DNA from: Silene noctiflora
Lineage: Eukaryota; Streptophyta; Magnoliopsida; Caryophyllales; Caryophyllaceae
Direction of reading: 5' to 3'
Assembly (NCBI GenBank): GCA_009801015.1
Contig: VHZZ01014239.1
Location: forward strand, 6,643-29,447
DNA: 22,805 nt
The notes under the pieces were generated by a model, which worked only from the letters and a program-made list of their open reading frames with translations, made no database searches and was not told the DNA's origin. Shown in pieces: positions 20,101 through 22,805 of the stretch (positions within the stretch are counted from its first letter, which is position 1; every line of letters begins with the position of its first letter). The translations under genes and the position numbers were made by a program.

Positions 20101-21859
20101 CTCGGGATCGAGGACGGTTTGTCCAAGCTCAAGCCGAACTTTGACTAAATCGATTCCGAAGGCTCTTCGAGCGAGGTCAGTATATATTAGTCAAATTTGC
20201 GACTTGCGTCGCTTGCGACTAGTGTCGATGTCGAATATCGGACTCTCCATTGTACAACGGAGCTGTGCTCAGATATGGTCAACACGTGTCTTGACCAATT
20301 ATACAGCAAGAAAACAATTTGTGTGTATAAGCTTGTAAAATTATCTTAACTCCTTGATATATAAATAAATCTATAACATTTCTGAAATAGACGCACATTA
20401 ATATAAACAATCATCAAACGTCCAAATAACTTTAATGCTACATTCACTTTTATTTTTTTTAAAACTATTAACTACCCATGCTCCGTGGACATAAAAAGGA
20501 TGAGATTTATTACATCCTCTTTTTCGTTTTGAGTGGATCCTTGTGCGCGTGTGTCATACATCCCTTTATTTTATCCTTTTCTCTTCTTGCTGTATAAGTT
20601 ACTCCCTCCTTTCCTGTTAATAGTTATCTATTTTCTTTTGAGGGTGTATTAATCAATAGTTATCTATTTTCATTATTGGGGATGAGTTGTTTGCAAATTG
20701 ACATAAACCCCCACTATCTACAAATTTGTGGGTCATTTCTGTGTGCAAGTTGGAGAATTTGTGTTTTGTATGGTCCAAAATCACTCTCTATGTGACGCTG
20801 TTTCACAATCAGACTAAGTGCCAAATAACTGCACATGGCTAATCGTGCGGTAGAATTTTCTTTCCACGCAAAGATCCTCCAGCAATTTTACTTCAATTAA
20901 CCTTCCATGAAAGAAGGGATGGCAGCATTACCATGGTTCAAAGATCATTTCAAGACATACCTTTCATTCAAGTCTAGTATATGTATATGGGACCTTCTGT
21001 ATGCCTGACTTTATGTTGTACCAAGATTTACTAGAACATGTAGGTGATGAATACTGATAATTTCAAGATAATCTTGAAAATATTTGTCAAAAAATCCGAC
21101 TATTGTGCTCAAATCTGTTGGTTCTAGTCATTGAAGTGCAATCAAATTGTCTGTTACTATCACTTTTATGTAAAGAATTAATTCTTAAATTTCATCTTTA
21201 TTTGATTTCTAGGCTTGATGAAAAAATTGCTGACATGGAAACTGAGGACTATGTTCTACGGCAGCAAGCTTTAAAATCCTCCAGTAGAAGAATGTCAGAG
21301 CATCCGGTGAATATGCTGAGTCCCTGTTTGCTTTAATAGTGTTGTAATGATATGAAACTATCATCCATTTACTCTGTATTATAATGGTTTCAGTCCTGCG
21401 AATGATCACTGATTGTAAGGCTAGTAAGGCGTGGCCACAACTTTGAGCAAATTATCCTCTTTTTTTGATGTTTTTTTGTTGCTAATATGAGTCTATTTGA
21501 CAGGAAGTCCCGAGTGGGACACCAAGGAAAAATTTTGGCACCGAGTCCTTGAGAAAATCACAGATGGAGAGGCAGCGTGTATGTATATCATGTCCATACT
21601 GTGAACAACATGACACTTTTTTCCTCTAGTATTAATTATCTAGGTCGGATCTATGGTCCCATGTGATTCTTGCAATCTCTGTCTGCAGGAGCTCTCAGAT
21701 TCTCTTATCAAATGTGTGGCTGGAGATGTTGGCTTCAGTCAAGGGAAGCCAGTTGCCGCATTTACGATGTACAAGTGTCTTCTTCACTGGAAGTCGTTTG
21801 AAGCAGAAAGGACTAATGTCTTTGACCGACTCATTCAGTTGATTGGTTCTAAAATTGAG
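3544..21859 (+). CDS. MYA2: class XI unconventional myosin (MYA2/XI-2-like), 3' end off window
   Basis: This is an actin-based motor ATPase that carries organelles and vesicles and drives cytoplasmic streaming in plants. I join 27 exons: 3544-3546, 3786-3914, 5321-5464, 6423-6568, 6656-6812, 7767-7825, 8323-8482, 11054-11340, 11422-11568, 11827-11928, 12929-12986, 13074-13175, 13770-13807, 14231-14357, 14455-14625, 14765-14896, 14994-15103, 15529-15589, 16202-16379, 16827-17032, 17519-17638, 18910-19008, 19223-19693, 19782-19921, 21213-21306, 21504-21578, 21689-21859. All introns are GT-AG and the frame stays open for 1229 residues. Domains: SH3-like ~8-58; motor ~62-735 with P-loop GESGAGKT 156-163, switch I NNNSSRFGKF 209-218, switch II DIYGFE 434-439; six IQ motifs 741-876; coiled coil ~880-1140, containing an odd 21-residue repeat at 936-1042; globular tail from ~1175. 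The start MVA, the motor and the tail resemble Arabidopsis MYA2 (about 1505 residues), but I can assign only the subclade. The remaining tail lies beyond the window. Confidence 0.93.
3786..3914 (+). CDS. myosin XI exon 2 (SH3-like N-terminus)
   Basis: Residues 2-44, phase 0 at both ends. The exon encodes [17 protein letters not shown], the SH3-like subdomain that opens plant class XI myosins, and ends CTNGNI before the donor GTAAGT. Confidence 0.95.
3915..5320 (+). other. intron 2, no recognisable gene
   Basis: A 1.4-kb AT-rich intron. The only structure noted is an 11-base inverted repeat, TAATGACTTTT at 3964-3974 and its complement at 4041-4051, possibly a tiny foldback relic. Short ORFs here show no coding pattern. 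Confidence 0.7.
5321..5464 (+). CDS. myosin XI exon 3
   Basis: Residues 45-92, phase 0. It completes the SH3-like region and enters the motor head with [17 protein letters not shown], a hallmark of myosin XI, ending VNEIY before GTAAGA. Confidence 0.97.
5465..6422 (+). other. intron 3, no recognisable gene
   Basis: A 0.96-kb intron. It contains a pyrimidine-rich, CA/CT-rich block at about 5690-5775 and AT-rich sequence elsewhere. I see no transposon ends or coding signal in it. Confidence 0.7.
6423..6568 (+). CDS. myosin XI exon 4 (motor)
   Basis: Residues 93-140 plus two bases of Arg141. It carries [20 protein letters not shown] and the segment [16 protein letters not shown] that leads to the nucleotide pocket. 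Confidence 0.97.
6656..6812 (+). CDS. myosin XI exon 5 (P-loop)
   Basis: Residues 141-193. It contains the intact Walker A/P-loop [12 protein letters not shown]; Lys162 and Thr163 should contact ATP phosphates and Mg. It ends VEQKVLE before GTGTGA. Intron 4 before it is only 87 bases. Confidence 0.98.
6813..7766 (+). other. intron 5, no recognisable feature
   Basis: A 0.95-kb AT-rich intron between the P-loop exon and the switch I exon. I found no repeats, hairpins or coding signal that I could support. Confidence 0.7.
7767..7825 (+). CDS. myosin XI exon 6 (switch I, first part)
   Basis: Residues 194-212 plus two bases of Ser213. [19 protein letters not shown] is the adenine-loop to switch I segment. 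Most myosin XI proteins have LEAFGN here; this copy has LEGFGN, a single Ala to Gly change. Confidence 0.97.
7911..8056. repeat. 73-bp tandem duplication in intron 6
   Basis: Two adjacent 73-base copies (7911-7983 and 7984-8056) begin AAAGCATATATG and end ACAATAGTTTGAGA. They differ at one position (GATAAAATT versus GATAGAATT), so the duplication is recent. It directly abuts the CT/CA microsatellite. Confidence 0.95.
8059..8145. repeat. compound (CT)n / (CA)n microsatellite
   Basis: Interrupted CT runs with a short TATATAT break are followed by (CA)n. It lies in intron 6, about 180 bases before the exon 7 acceptor. No coding role. Confidence 0.95.
8323..8482 (+). CDS. myosin XI exon 7 (switch I, upper 50K)
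   Basis: Residues 213-266. It completes switch I ([13 protein letters not shown]), followed by [18 protein letters not shown] and [16 protein letters not shown]. Its donor opens the largest complete intron, 2571 bases. Confidence 0.97.
8483..9011 (+). other. start of intron 7
   Basis: Non-coding. It contains an inverted repeat, GGATGTTGG at 8613-8621 and CCAACATCC at 8661-8669, inside a GC-richer patch with CGTACCC and ACTCGTCC motifs that suggest a decayed transposon. No target duplication could be fixed. Confidence 0.4.
9015..9710. mobile_element. Tourist/PIF-Harbinger-like foldback MITE
   Basis: This 696-base non-autonomous element in intron 7 has ends GGGGAGTTTGGT on the left and, as reverse complement, GGAAGCGTTTGGT on the right. 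It is flanked on both sides by TAA (9012-9014 and 9711-9713), the TWA target typical of PIF/Harbinger insertions. The interior folds back: ATCCTCTCCC with an ACCCC run at about 9243-9262 is mirrored by GGGGGG...GGGAGAGGAT at about 9286-9304. The short minus-strand ORF within it has no transposase features. Confidence 0.7.
9809..9816. repeat. left 8-bp target duplication of hAT-type MITE
   Basis: GGTAGTAT here is repeated exactly at 10635-10642, immediately outside both ends of the element. Confidence 0.75.
9817..10634. mobile_element. hAT-type MITE, interrupted by a second MITE
   Basis: This non-autonomous element in intron 7 starts TAGACTTGTCAAATGGG and ends (reverse complement) TAGACCTATCGATCATGACC, so the termini share TAGAC. 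It is flanked by perfect copies of GGTAGTAT. The outer thirds are rich in GGGTCGGGTC-like motifs, a common style of plant hAT-type MITEs. Its centre is displaced by a separate element at 10102-10396; without that the original would be about 523 bases. No transposase is encoded. Confidence 0.72.
10102..10396. mobile_element. Tourist-like MITE nested in the hAT-type MITE
   Basis: This ~295-base element has near-matching inverted ends, GGAGTTGTTTGGTT on the left and (reverse complement) GGGGTCGTTTGGTT on the right, with two mismatches in 14. Flanks are TAA on the left and TAT on the right, an imperfect TWA target duplication. The ends resemble those of the MITE at 9015-9710, suggesting the same superfamily. 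It lies wholly inside the hAT-type element and so inserted later. Confidence 0.65.
10635..10642. repeat. right 8-bp target duplication of hAT-type MITE
   Basis: This is the exact second copy of GGTAGTAT; see 9809-9816. Confidence 0.75.
10643..11053 (+). other. end of intron 7, simple repeats before exon 8
   Basis: Non-coding. AGTCAGCAGTCACCACC and AGTCGGCAGTCACCACC occur about 40 bases apart near 10783 and 10819. A (TATG)n run lies at 10939-10968. TGTGATGATGTTGCC at 10973-10987 is repeated at 11013-11027 (period 40). The polypyrimidine tract before the exon 8 acceptor is poor. Confidence 0.7.
10939..10968. repeat. (TATG)n microsatellite
   Basis: About seven tandem ATGT units, ending 85 bases upstream of the exon 8 acceptor. 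Confidence 0.95.
11054..11340 (+). CDS. myosin XI exon 8 (upper 50K)
   Basis: Residues 267-361 plus two bases of Met362. Conserved segments are [27 protein letters not shown] and [20 protein letters not shown]. The acceptor TTTGTTAG has a weak pyrimidine tract and lies just 3' of a microsatellite and a duplicated 40-base unit. Confidence 0.95.
11422..11568 (+). CDS. myosin XI exon 9 (motor)
   Basis: Residues 362-410 plus two bases of Trp411. [20 protein letters not shown] and [19 protein letters not shown] match the region leading to the relay and switch II. Intron 8 before it is 81 bases. Confidence 0.96.
11608..11764. mobile_element. decayed Stowaway-like MITE in intron 9
   Basis: The left end CTACCTCCATCCCAAATTTT after a TA resembles the plant Stowaway terminus CTCCCTCCGTCCC. 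The right end, read in reverse, is CTCCCTCCATTGTATTTAAA. The inverted ends match only in part, and TA is clear on one side only. The segment holds a 13-base match (AGCCCTTGAGGCA, 11696-11708) to the SINE-like remnant at 22283-22295. Confidence 0.45.
11827..11928 (+). CDS. myosin XI exon 10 (switch II)
   Basis: Residues 411-444 plus two bases of Ser445. It includes the switch II motif [11 protein letters not shown]. The donor is GTGCTT, slightly off consensus, but the join to CTTTGAGCAG restores FKTNSFEQFC. Confidence 0.95.
11929..12928 (+). other. intron 10, two repeat-like islands
   Basis: A 1-kb intron. 12019-12290 read on the minus strand ends in GGGATTCTAATTTTGT followed by a short A-run, like a retroposed fragment, and contains two GTACCTAAC motifs; I could not identify it or find a target duplication. 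12417-12740 is an AAGGCGC-rich repeat with a perfect hairpin, TGCGCCTT at 12443-12450 and AAGGCGCA at 12457-12464. Confidence 0.45.
12929..12986 (+). CDS. myosin XI exon 11 (relay helix)
   Basis: Residues 445-464. [19 protein letters not shown] is the relay helix, conserved in all myosins. The donor is GTTTTC and intron 11 is 87 bases. Confidence 0.97.
13074..13175 (+). CDS. myosin XI exon 12 (relay loop)
   Basis: Residues 465-498, phase 0. [20 protein letters not shown] and [12 protein letters not shown] form the relay loop and the following strand that couple nucleotide state to the converter. Confidence 0.97.
13176..13769 (+). other. intron 12, no recognisable feature
   Basis: A 594-base intron between exons 12 and 13. 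It contains a plus-strand stretch open for 82 codons (13503-13751) that lacks any family motif and is interpreted as chance. Confidence 0.7.
13770..13807 (+). CDS. myosin XI exon 13 (38-base small exon)
   Basis: Residues 499-510 plus two bases of Cys511. [12 protein letters not shown] joins to [11 protein letters not shown] in exon 14. A standard ORF scan cannot see this exon because it is so small. The frame and the conserved protein sequence require it. Confidence 0.95.
13938..14184. mobile_element. Stowaway (Tc1/mariner-type) MITE in intron 13
   Basis: A 247-base element with long inverted ends: left CTTCCTCAGTTCCATTTG..., right in reverse complement CTTCCTCCGTTCCATTTG.... They agree at 26 of 27 positions through TTTCTTTAC. 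It is flanked by TA on both sides (13936-13937 and 14185-14186), the Stowaway target. A third partial copy of the terminus lies inside at about 14122-14144. No transposase is encoded. Confidence 0.88.
14231..14357 (+). CDS. myosin XI exon 14 (lower 50K)
   Basis: Residues 511-553. [18 protein letters not shown], then [17 protein letters not shown]. This is lower 50K actin-binding territory. Confidence 0.97.
14455..14625 (+). CDS. myosin XI exon 15 (loop 2)
   Basis: Residues 554-610, phase 0. [20 protein letters not shown] is followed by the variable, Ser/Lys-rich loop 2 segment [17 protein letters not shown], which modulates actin affinity. Confidence 0.97.
14765..14896 (+). CDS. myosin XI exon 16
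   Basis: Residues 611-654, phase 0. [20 protein letters not shown] then [20 protein letters not shown], the conserved strand and helix before the SH1 helix. It ends LRCG. Confidence 0.97.
14994..15103 (+). CDS. myosin XI exon 17 (SH1/SH2 helices)
   Basis: Residues 655-690 plus two bases of Ser691. [19 protein letters not shown] is the SH1 helix and the entry to the converter. [12 protein letters not shown] differs from the recalled MYA2 sequence FLARFGILAPEVL, notably with a Gly to Arg change. Confidence 0.96.
15104..15528 (+). other. intron 17 with a SINE-like 3' fragment
   Basis: A 425-base intron. 15376-15440 (GTAAGGATGCACACATCCGA, then GGGAGCCTTCGGGGGAC) resembles the shared 3' region of plant SINEs, whose usual pattern is a GTAAGG-TGCGTACAT stretch followed by GGGAGCC. 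No tRNA-like head or tail is present, so it is a fragment. Confidence 0.4.
15529..15589 (+). CDS. myosin XI exon 18 (converter)
   Basis: Residues 691-711. [20 protein letters not shown] belongs to the converter subdomain that swings the lever arm. Confidence 0.95.
15590..16201 (+). other. intron 18, no recognisable feature
   Basis: A 612-base AT-rich intron in the converter region. A single GGGAGTAG string near 15736 resembles a Stowaway end but has no partner. Confidence 0.65.
16202..16379 (+). CDS. myosin XI exon 19 (converter end, IQ1, IQ2 start)
   Basis: Residues 712-770 plus one base of Gly771. [20 protein letters not shown] closes the motor. IQ1 ([15 protein letters not shown], 741-755) and the start of IQ2 (TIQAYTRG, from 764) follow. 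Each IQ motif should bind a calmodulin-type light chain. Confidence 0.97.
16436..16526. mobile_element. short Stowaway MITE in intron 19
   Basis: A 91-base element whose inverted ends nearly meet: left CTCCCTCAATTCCAATCATT, right in reverse complement CTCCCTCCATTCAAATCAAT, both continuing TCTATAC. It is flanked by TA on each side (16434-16435 and 16527-16528). It is a miniature of the usual Stowaway form and lies about 57 bases after the exon 19 donor. Confidence 0.85.
16827..17032 (+). CDS. myosin XI exon 20 (IQ2-IQ4, IQ5 start)
   Basis: Residues 771-839. It finishes IQ2 and encodes IQ3 ([15 protein letters not shown], from 789) and IQ4 ([15 protein letters not shown], from 812). It ends inside IQ5 at KAAILIQ before GTAAGA. 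Confidence 0.96.
17294..17430. mobile_element. degenerate SINE-like remnant in intron 20
   Basis: GGGGTCTTTAGAAACAGCCTCC is followed by GTAAGGCTGCATATATTTGA and C-rich sequence. This matches in order the 3' part of a plant tRNA-derived SINE family I recognise (TCGGAAACAGCCTCT, GTAAGGCTGCGTACA). The C-rich segment has expanded into a minisatellite at 17361-17406. The tRNA-like promoter half is not recognisable. Confidence 0.5.
17361..17406. repeat. C-rich (CCCCCA / CCCACA)n minisatellite
   Basis: Tandem CCCCCA units change into CCCACA units within intron 20. It probably grew from the C-rich segment of the SINE-like remnant that surrounds it. Confidence 0.9.
17519..17638 (+). CDS. myosin XI exon 21 (IQ5, IQ6)
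   Basis: Residues 840-879, phase 0. IQ5 reads [11 protein letters not shown], with Lys where the consensus has Arg. IQ6 reads [11 protein letters not shown], with Thr in place of the usual Ile. The exon ends ELRKLKM, where the rod begins. Confidence 0.95.
17639..18909 (+). other. intron 21, no clear feature
   Basis: A 1.27-kb intron. 18030-18150 contains degenerate TCGGGTTT-like motifs similar in style to the hAT-type MITE of intron 7, but no termini or target duplication could be set. The plus-strand frame open at 17743-17985 has no family motif. Confidence 0.6.
18910..19008 (+). CDS. myosin XI exon 22 (coiled coil start)
   Basis: Residues 880-912. [20 protein letters not shown] is the highly conserved start of the plant myosin XI coiled coil, which dimerises the heavy chains. 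[12 protein letters not shown] follows; most relatives have LTWRLQLEKRLR, so Trp is replaced by Leu here. Confidence 0.95.
19223..19693 (+). CDS. myosin XI exon 23 (coiled coil with 21-residue repeats)
   Basis: Residues 913-1069, phase 0. The exon opens [15 protein letters not shown]. It then runs through five 21-22 residue repeat units (936-1042) and returns to the conserved [11 protein letters not shown]. The recalled MYA2 protein has a single segment (ETEALLIKEREAAKK) where these units stand. I set the donor at AAA|GTAATA, which gives NEHLK joined to ELVCSLEKK as in relatives. A competing donor CAG|GTGATC 24 bases downstream stays in frame and would add eight residues. Confidence 0.88.
19292..19612 (+). 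repeat. coding minisatellite, five 63-66 bp units
   Basis: Five tandem in-frame units lie at 19292-19357 (66 bp), 19358-19420, 19421-19483, 19484-19546 (63 bp each) and 19547-19612 (66 bp). Each encodes the pattern Q-x-x-E-(T/A)-K-(T/S)-LL, four or five variable residues, then EENVNKTG or DENVNKTG. The 5' half varies more than the strongly conserved 3' half (AATGTTAATAAAACAGG). The two 66-bp units at the ends carry one extra codon (KERE and KEGE). Net gain over a single-unit protein is about 85 residues. Confidence 0.93.
19782..19921 (+). CDS. myosin XI exon 24 (coiled coil)
   Basis: Residues 1070-1115 plus two bases of Arg1116. [15 protein letters not shown], then [20 protein letters not shown], is a regular heptad-type coiled coil conserved in the family. 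Confidence 0.95.
19922..21212 (+). other. intron 24, unidentified GC-richer island and half a Stowaway end
   Basis: A 1.29-kb intron. 20088-20290 is clearly richer in GC and CG than its surroundings, with repeated TGCGACT and GTCG motifs, and may be an unrecognised insertion. It contains CTGTGCTCAGATATGGTCAA (20263-20282), one base different from a segment of the 76-bp tandem repeat at the right end of the window. At 20603 a lone CTCCCTCCTTTCC resembles a Stowaway end, followed by two copies of ATAGTTATCTATTTTC about 35 bases apart, with no matching right end. Confidence 0.5.
21213..21306 (+). CDS. myosin XI exon 25 (coiled coil end)
   Basis: Residues 1116-1147. [20 protein letters not shown] ends the coiled coil, followed by a Ser/Arg-rich linker ([11 protein letters not shown]). 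Confidence 0.93.
21504..21578 (+). CDS. myosin XI exon 26 (linker)
   Basis: Residues 1148-1172. [20 protein letters not shown], then MERQR, is the low-complexity linker before the globular tail. It is shorter than the corresponding MYA2 linker as I recall it. Confidence 0.88.
21689..21859 (+). CDS. myosin XI exon 27 (start of globular tail)
   Basis: Residues 1173-1229, phase 0. [20 protein letters not shown], then [20 protein letters not shown] and [16 protein letters not shown], open the dilute-type globular tail that binds cargo receptors. The expected continuation (an acidic stretch, then AYWLSNTSTLL-type sequence) is not in the remaining 946 bases, so the tail exons lie beyond the window. 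Confidence 0.96.
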
Positions 21860-22217
21860 GTAAATATATCTGGATGCTAAAACAATGTCTATTTCAAAAG
21901 CTTCTAGCATCTGTTTCCATTTCTCCTATCATACTTTGCTCTTCGTTTATCTTCATTCGAGATCGAACATGAATGTATTGACAATGTTGATTCTTGCTTT
22001 TCTGATAAATAGTAATACCTGATATCGAAGACAGAAAATGTCCATTTCTGTTAGAGTGAAGATTTCTTTTCTGGTTTTGGCACATAATGGACTCATGTTT
22101 CCATTTCCAACAGAGTCAAAGATTCATCATACTTTGGTTCTGGATTATGATGGAAATGGAATAGAGCAGTCATCGATGTAATTCTCATCGCAATTTTCAA
22201 TTTGGGACATTTGGGAA

Positions 22218-22313
22218 CCCCTTTGAGCTCTTTAGTCATTACAAAGGGGTGAGGCTGCATAAATATGACCTCCCTTTGTGGAAGCCCTTGAGGCATTGTG
22301 GTAATGTTGTTGG
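22218..22313. mobile_element. SINE-like 3' remnant in intron 27
   Basis: The order GTGAGGCTGCATAAATATGA, CC, then GAAGCCCTTGAGGCATTG and GGTAATGTTGTTG follows the 3' region of plant SINEs (GTAAGGCTGCGTACATATGA, GGGAGCCCTTGAGGCACTG, GGTAATGTTGTTG as I recall it). It also shares 13 exact bases with intron 9. The promoter half upstream is too decayed to mark. Confidence 0.5.
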
Positions 22314-22551
22314 ATTATGACGGAATGAATTCTAGAATCTCTTATAGTCCCATGGGCTTCTTTGTTCATGAAGGAGAAATGGTAGTAATTTCCGGTTATG
22401 GATCACATGGAAACAAGCTCTTTGTTTTTGGAGGAAGAAGGTTACTTTTGTTCTTAGACTTCCAAGACAGGGAATCCTTCTTATATGTAAAACTATAGTA
22501 GTACAGAAAATTCCATCTCGACTCAAGATAGGGTATACTAATTTCTCTACA

Positions 22552-22703
22552 ACAACCTGACATTAACATATAAAGATGCTATATAAAATACTGTGCTCAA
22601 ATATGGTCAATAGGTTGTGGTACATTTACAACCTGACATTAACATATAAAGATGCTATATAAAATACTGTGCTCAAATATGGTCAATAGGTTGTGGTACA
22701 TTT
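22552..22703. repeat. perfect 76-bp tandem duplication
   Basis: Two identical adjacent 76-base units lie at 22552-22627 and 22628-22703. Each unit begins ACAACCT and carries AGGTTGT near its end, so each could fold into a stem. With no differences seen, this is the youngest repeat in the window, or an assembly artefact. Confidence 0.95.
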
Positions 22704-22805
22704 GAAAAAAAAAGGTAGAATTCATCTCTATCGCAGTTGCCAATACCTTGCTAGCTGTGCACATTTTAATAAAATCGCCAATGCCTAAAAACCAAACCAG
22801 ACCTT

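Larger units (their letters stand above)
21860..22805 (+). other. intron 27 (incomplete), repeats only
   Basis: This intron begins at GTAAAT and continues past the window. It contains a SINE-like remnant, a 9-base hairpin (ACCCCTTTG near 22218, CAAAGGGGT near 22242) and a 76-bp tandem duplication. Short ORFs on both strands here lack any conserved pattern. No further myosin exon is present. Confidence 0.75.

Noticed and set aside
22298..22498. Plus-strand ORF with HEGEMVVISGYGSHGNKLFVFGG
   Set aside because: It begins in a SINE-like tail and has no recognisable domain; it is not the missing myosin tail.
1..22805. tRNA, rRNA, CRISPR, riboswitch or prokaryotic operon signals
   Set aside because: None was seen by eye; the intron structure and transposon types are eukaryotic plant. 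A tRNAscan or Rfam search was not possible here.

Overview
This window is plant nuclear DNA, most likely from a eudicot. It carries an intron-rich class XI myosin gene with GT-AG introns, and it is full of plant transposon relics (copia LTR, Stowaway and Tourist-like MITEs, an hAT-type MITE, SINE and LINE remnants). The AT-rich background and some sequence habits are compatible with Caryophyllales, but that placement is only a guess. No bacterial, viral, CRISPR or RNA-gene content was found.

Layout. (1) 1-808 holds the broken gag of a copia-type LTR retrotransposon on the minus strand, with its primer binding site. Its 5' LTR lies at about 809-2334. The rest of the element lies off the left edge or is lost. 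(2) 2427-2801 is a short 5'-truncated LINE-like fragment, also minus strand. It has an (AAT)n tail and a matching 8-bp target duplication. (3) 2802-3543 is the putative promoter and 5' leader of the myosin gene. (4) 3544-21859 (+) is a myosin XI gene of the MYA2/XI-2 type, reconstructed here as 27 coding exons giving 1229 residues. It runs through the SH3-like N-terminus, motor, six IQ motifs, coiled-coil region and the start of the globular tail. Every splice junction I placed keeps the reading frame. The last exons, which hold the rest of the cargo-binding globular tail, lie past the right edge. (5) 21860-22805 is an unfinished intron containing a SINE-like remnant and a perfect 76-bp tandem duplication.

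The most unusual coding feature is an in-frame minisatellite in exon 23. Five units of 63-66 bp encode a 21-22 residue repeat in the rod between the IQ neck and the cargo-binding tail, where the MYA2-type protein has one such segment. The introns record several transposon layers. The clearest is in intron 7, where an hAT-type MITE with a perfect 8-bp target duplication was later split by a Tourist-like MITE.

I found no evidence of a novel multi-gene system. This is one conserved motor gene with a lineage-specific repeat expansion and heavily colonised introns.
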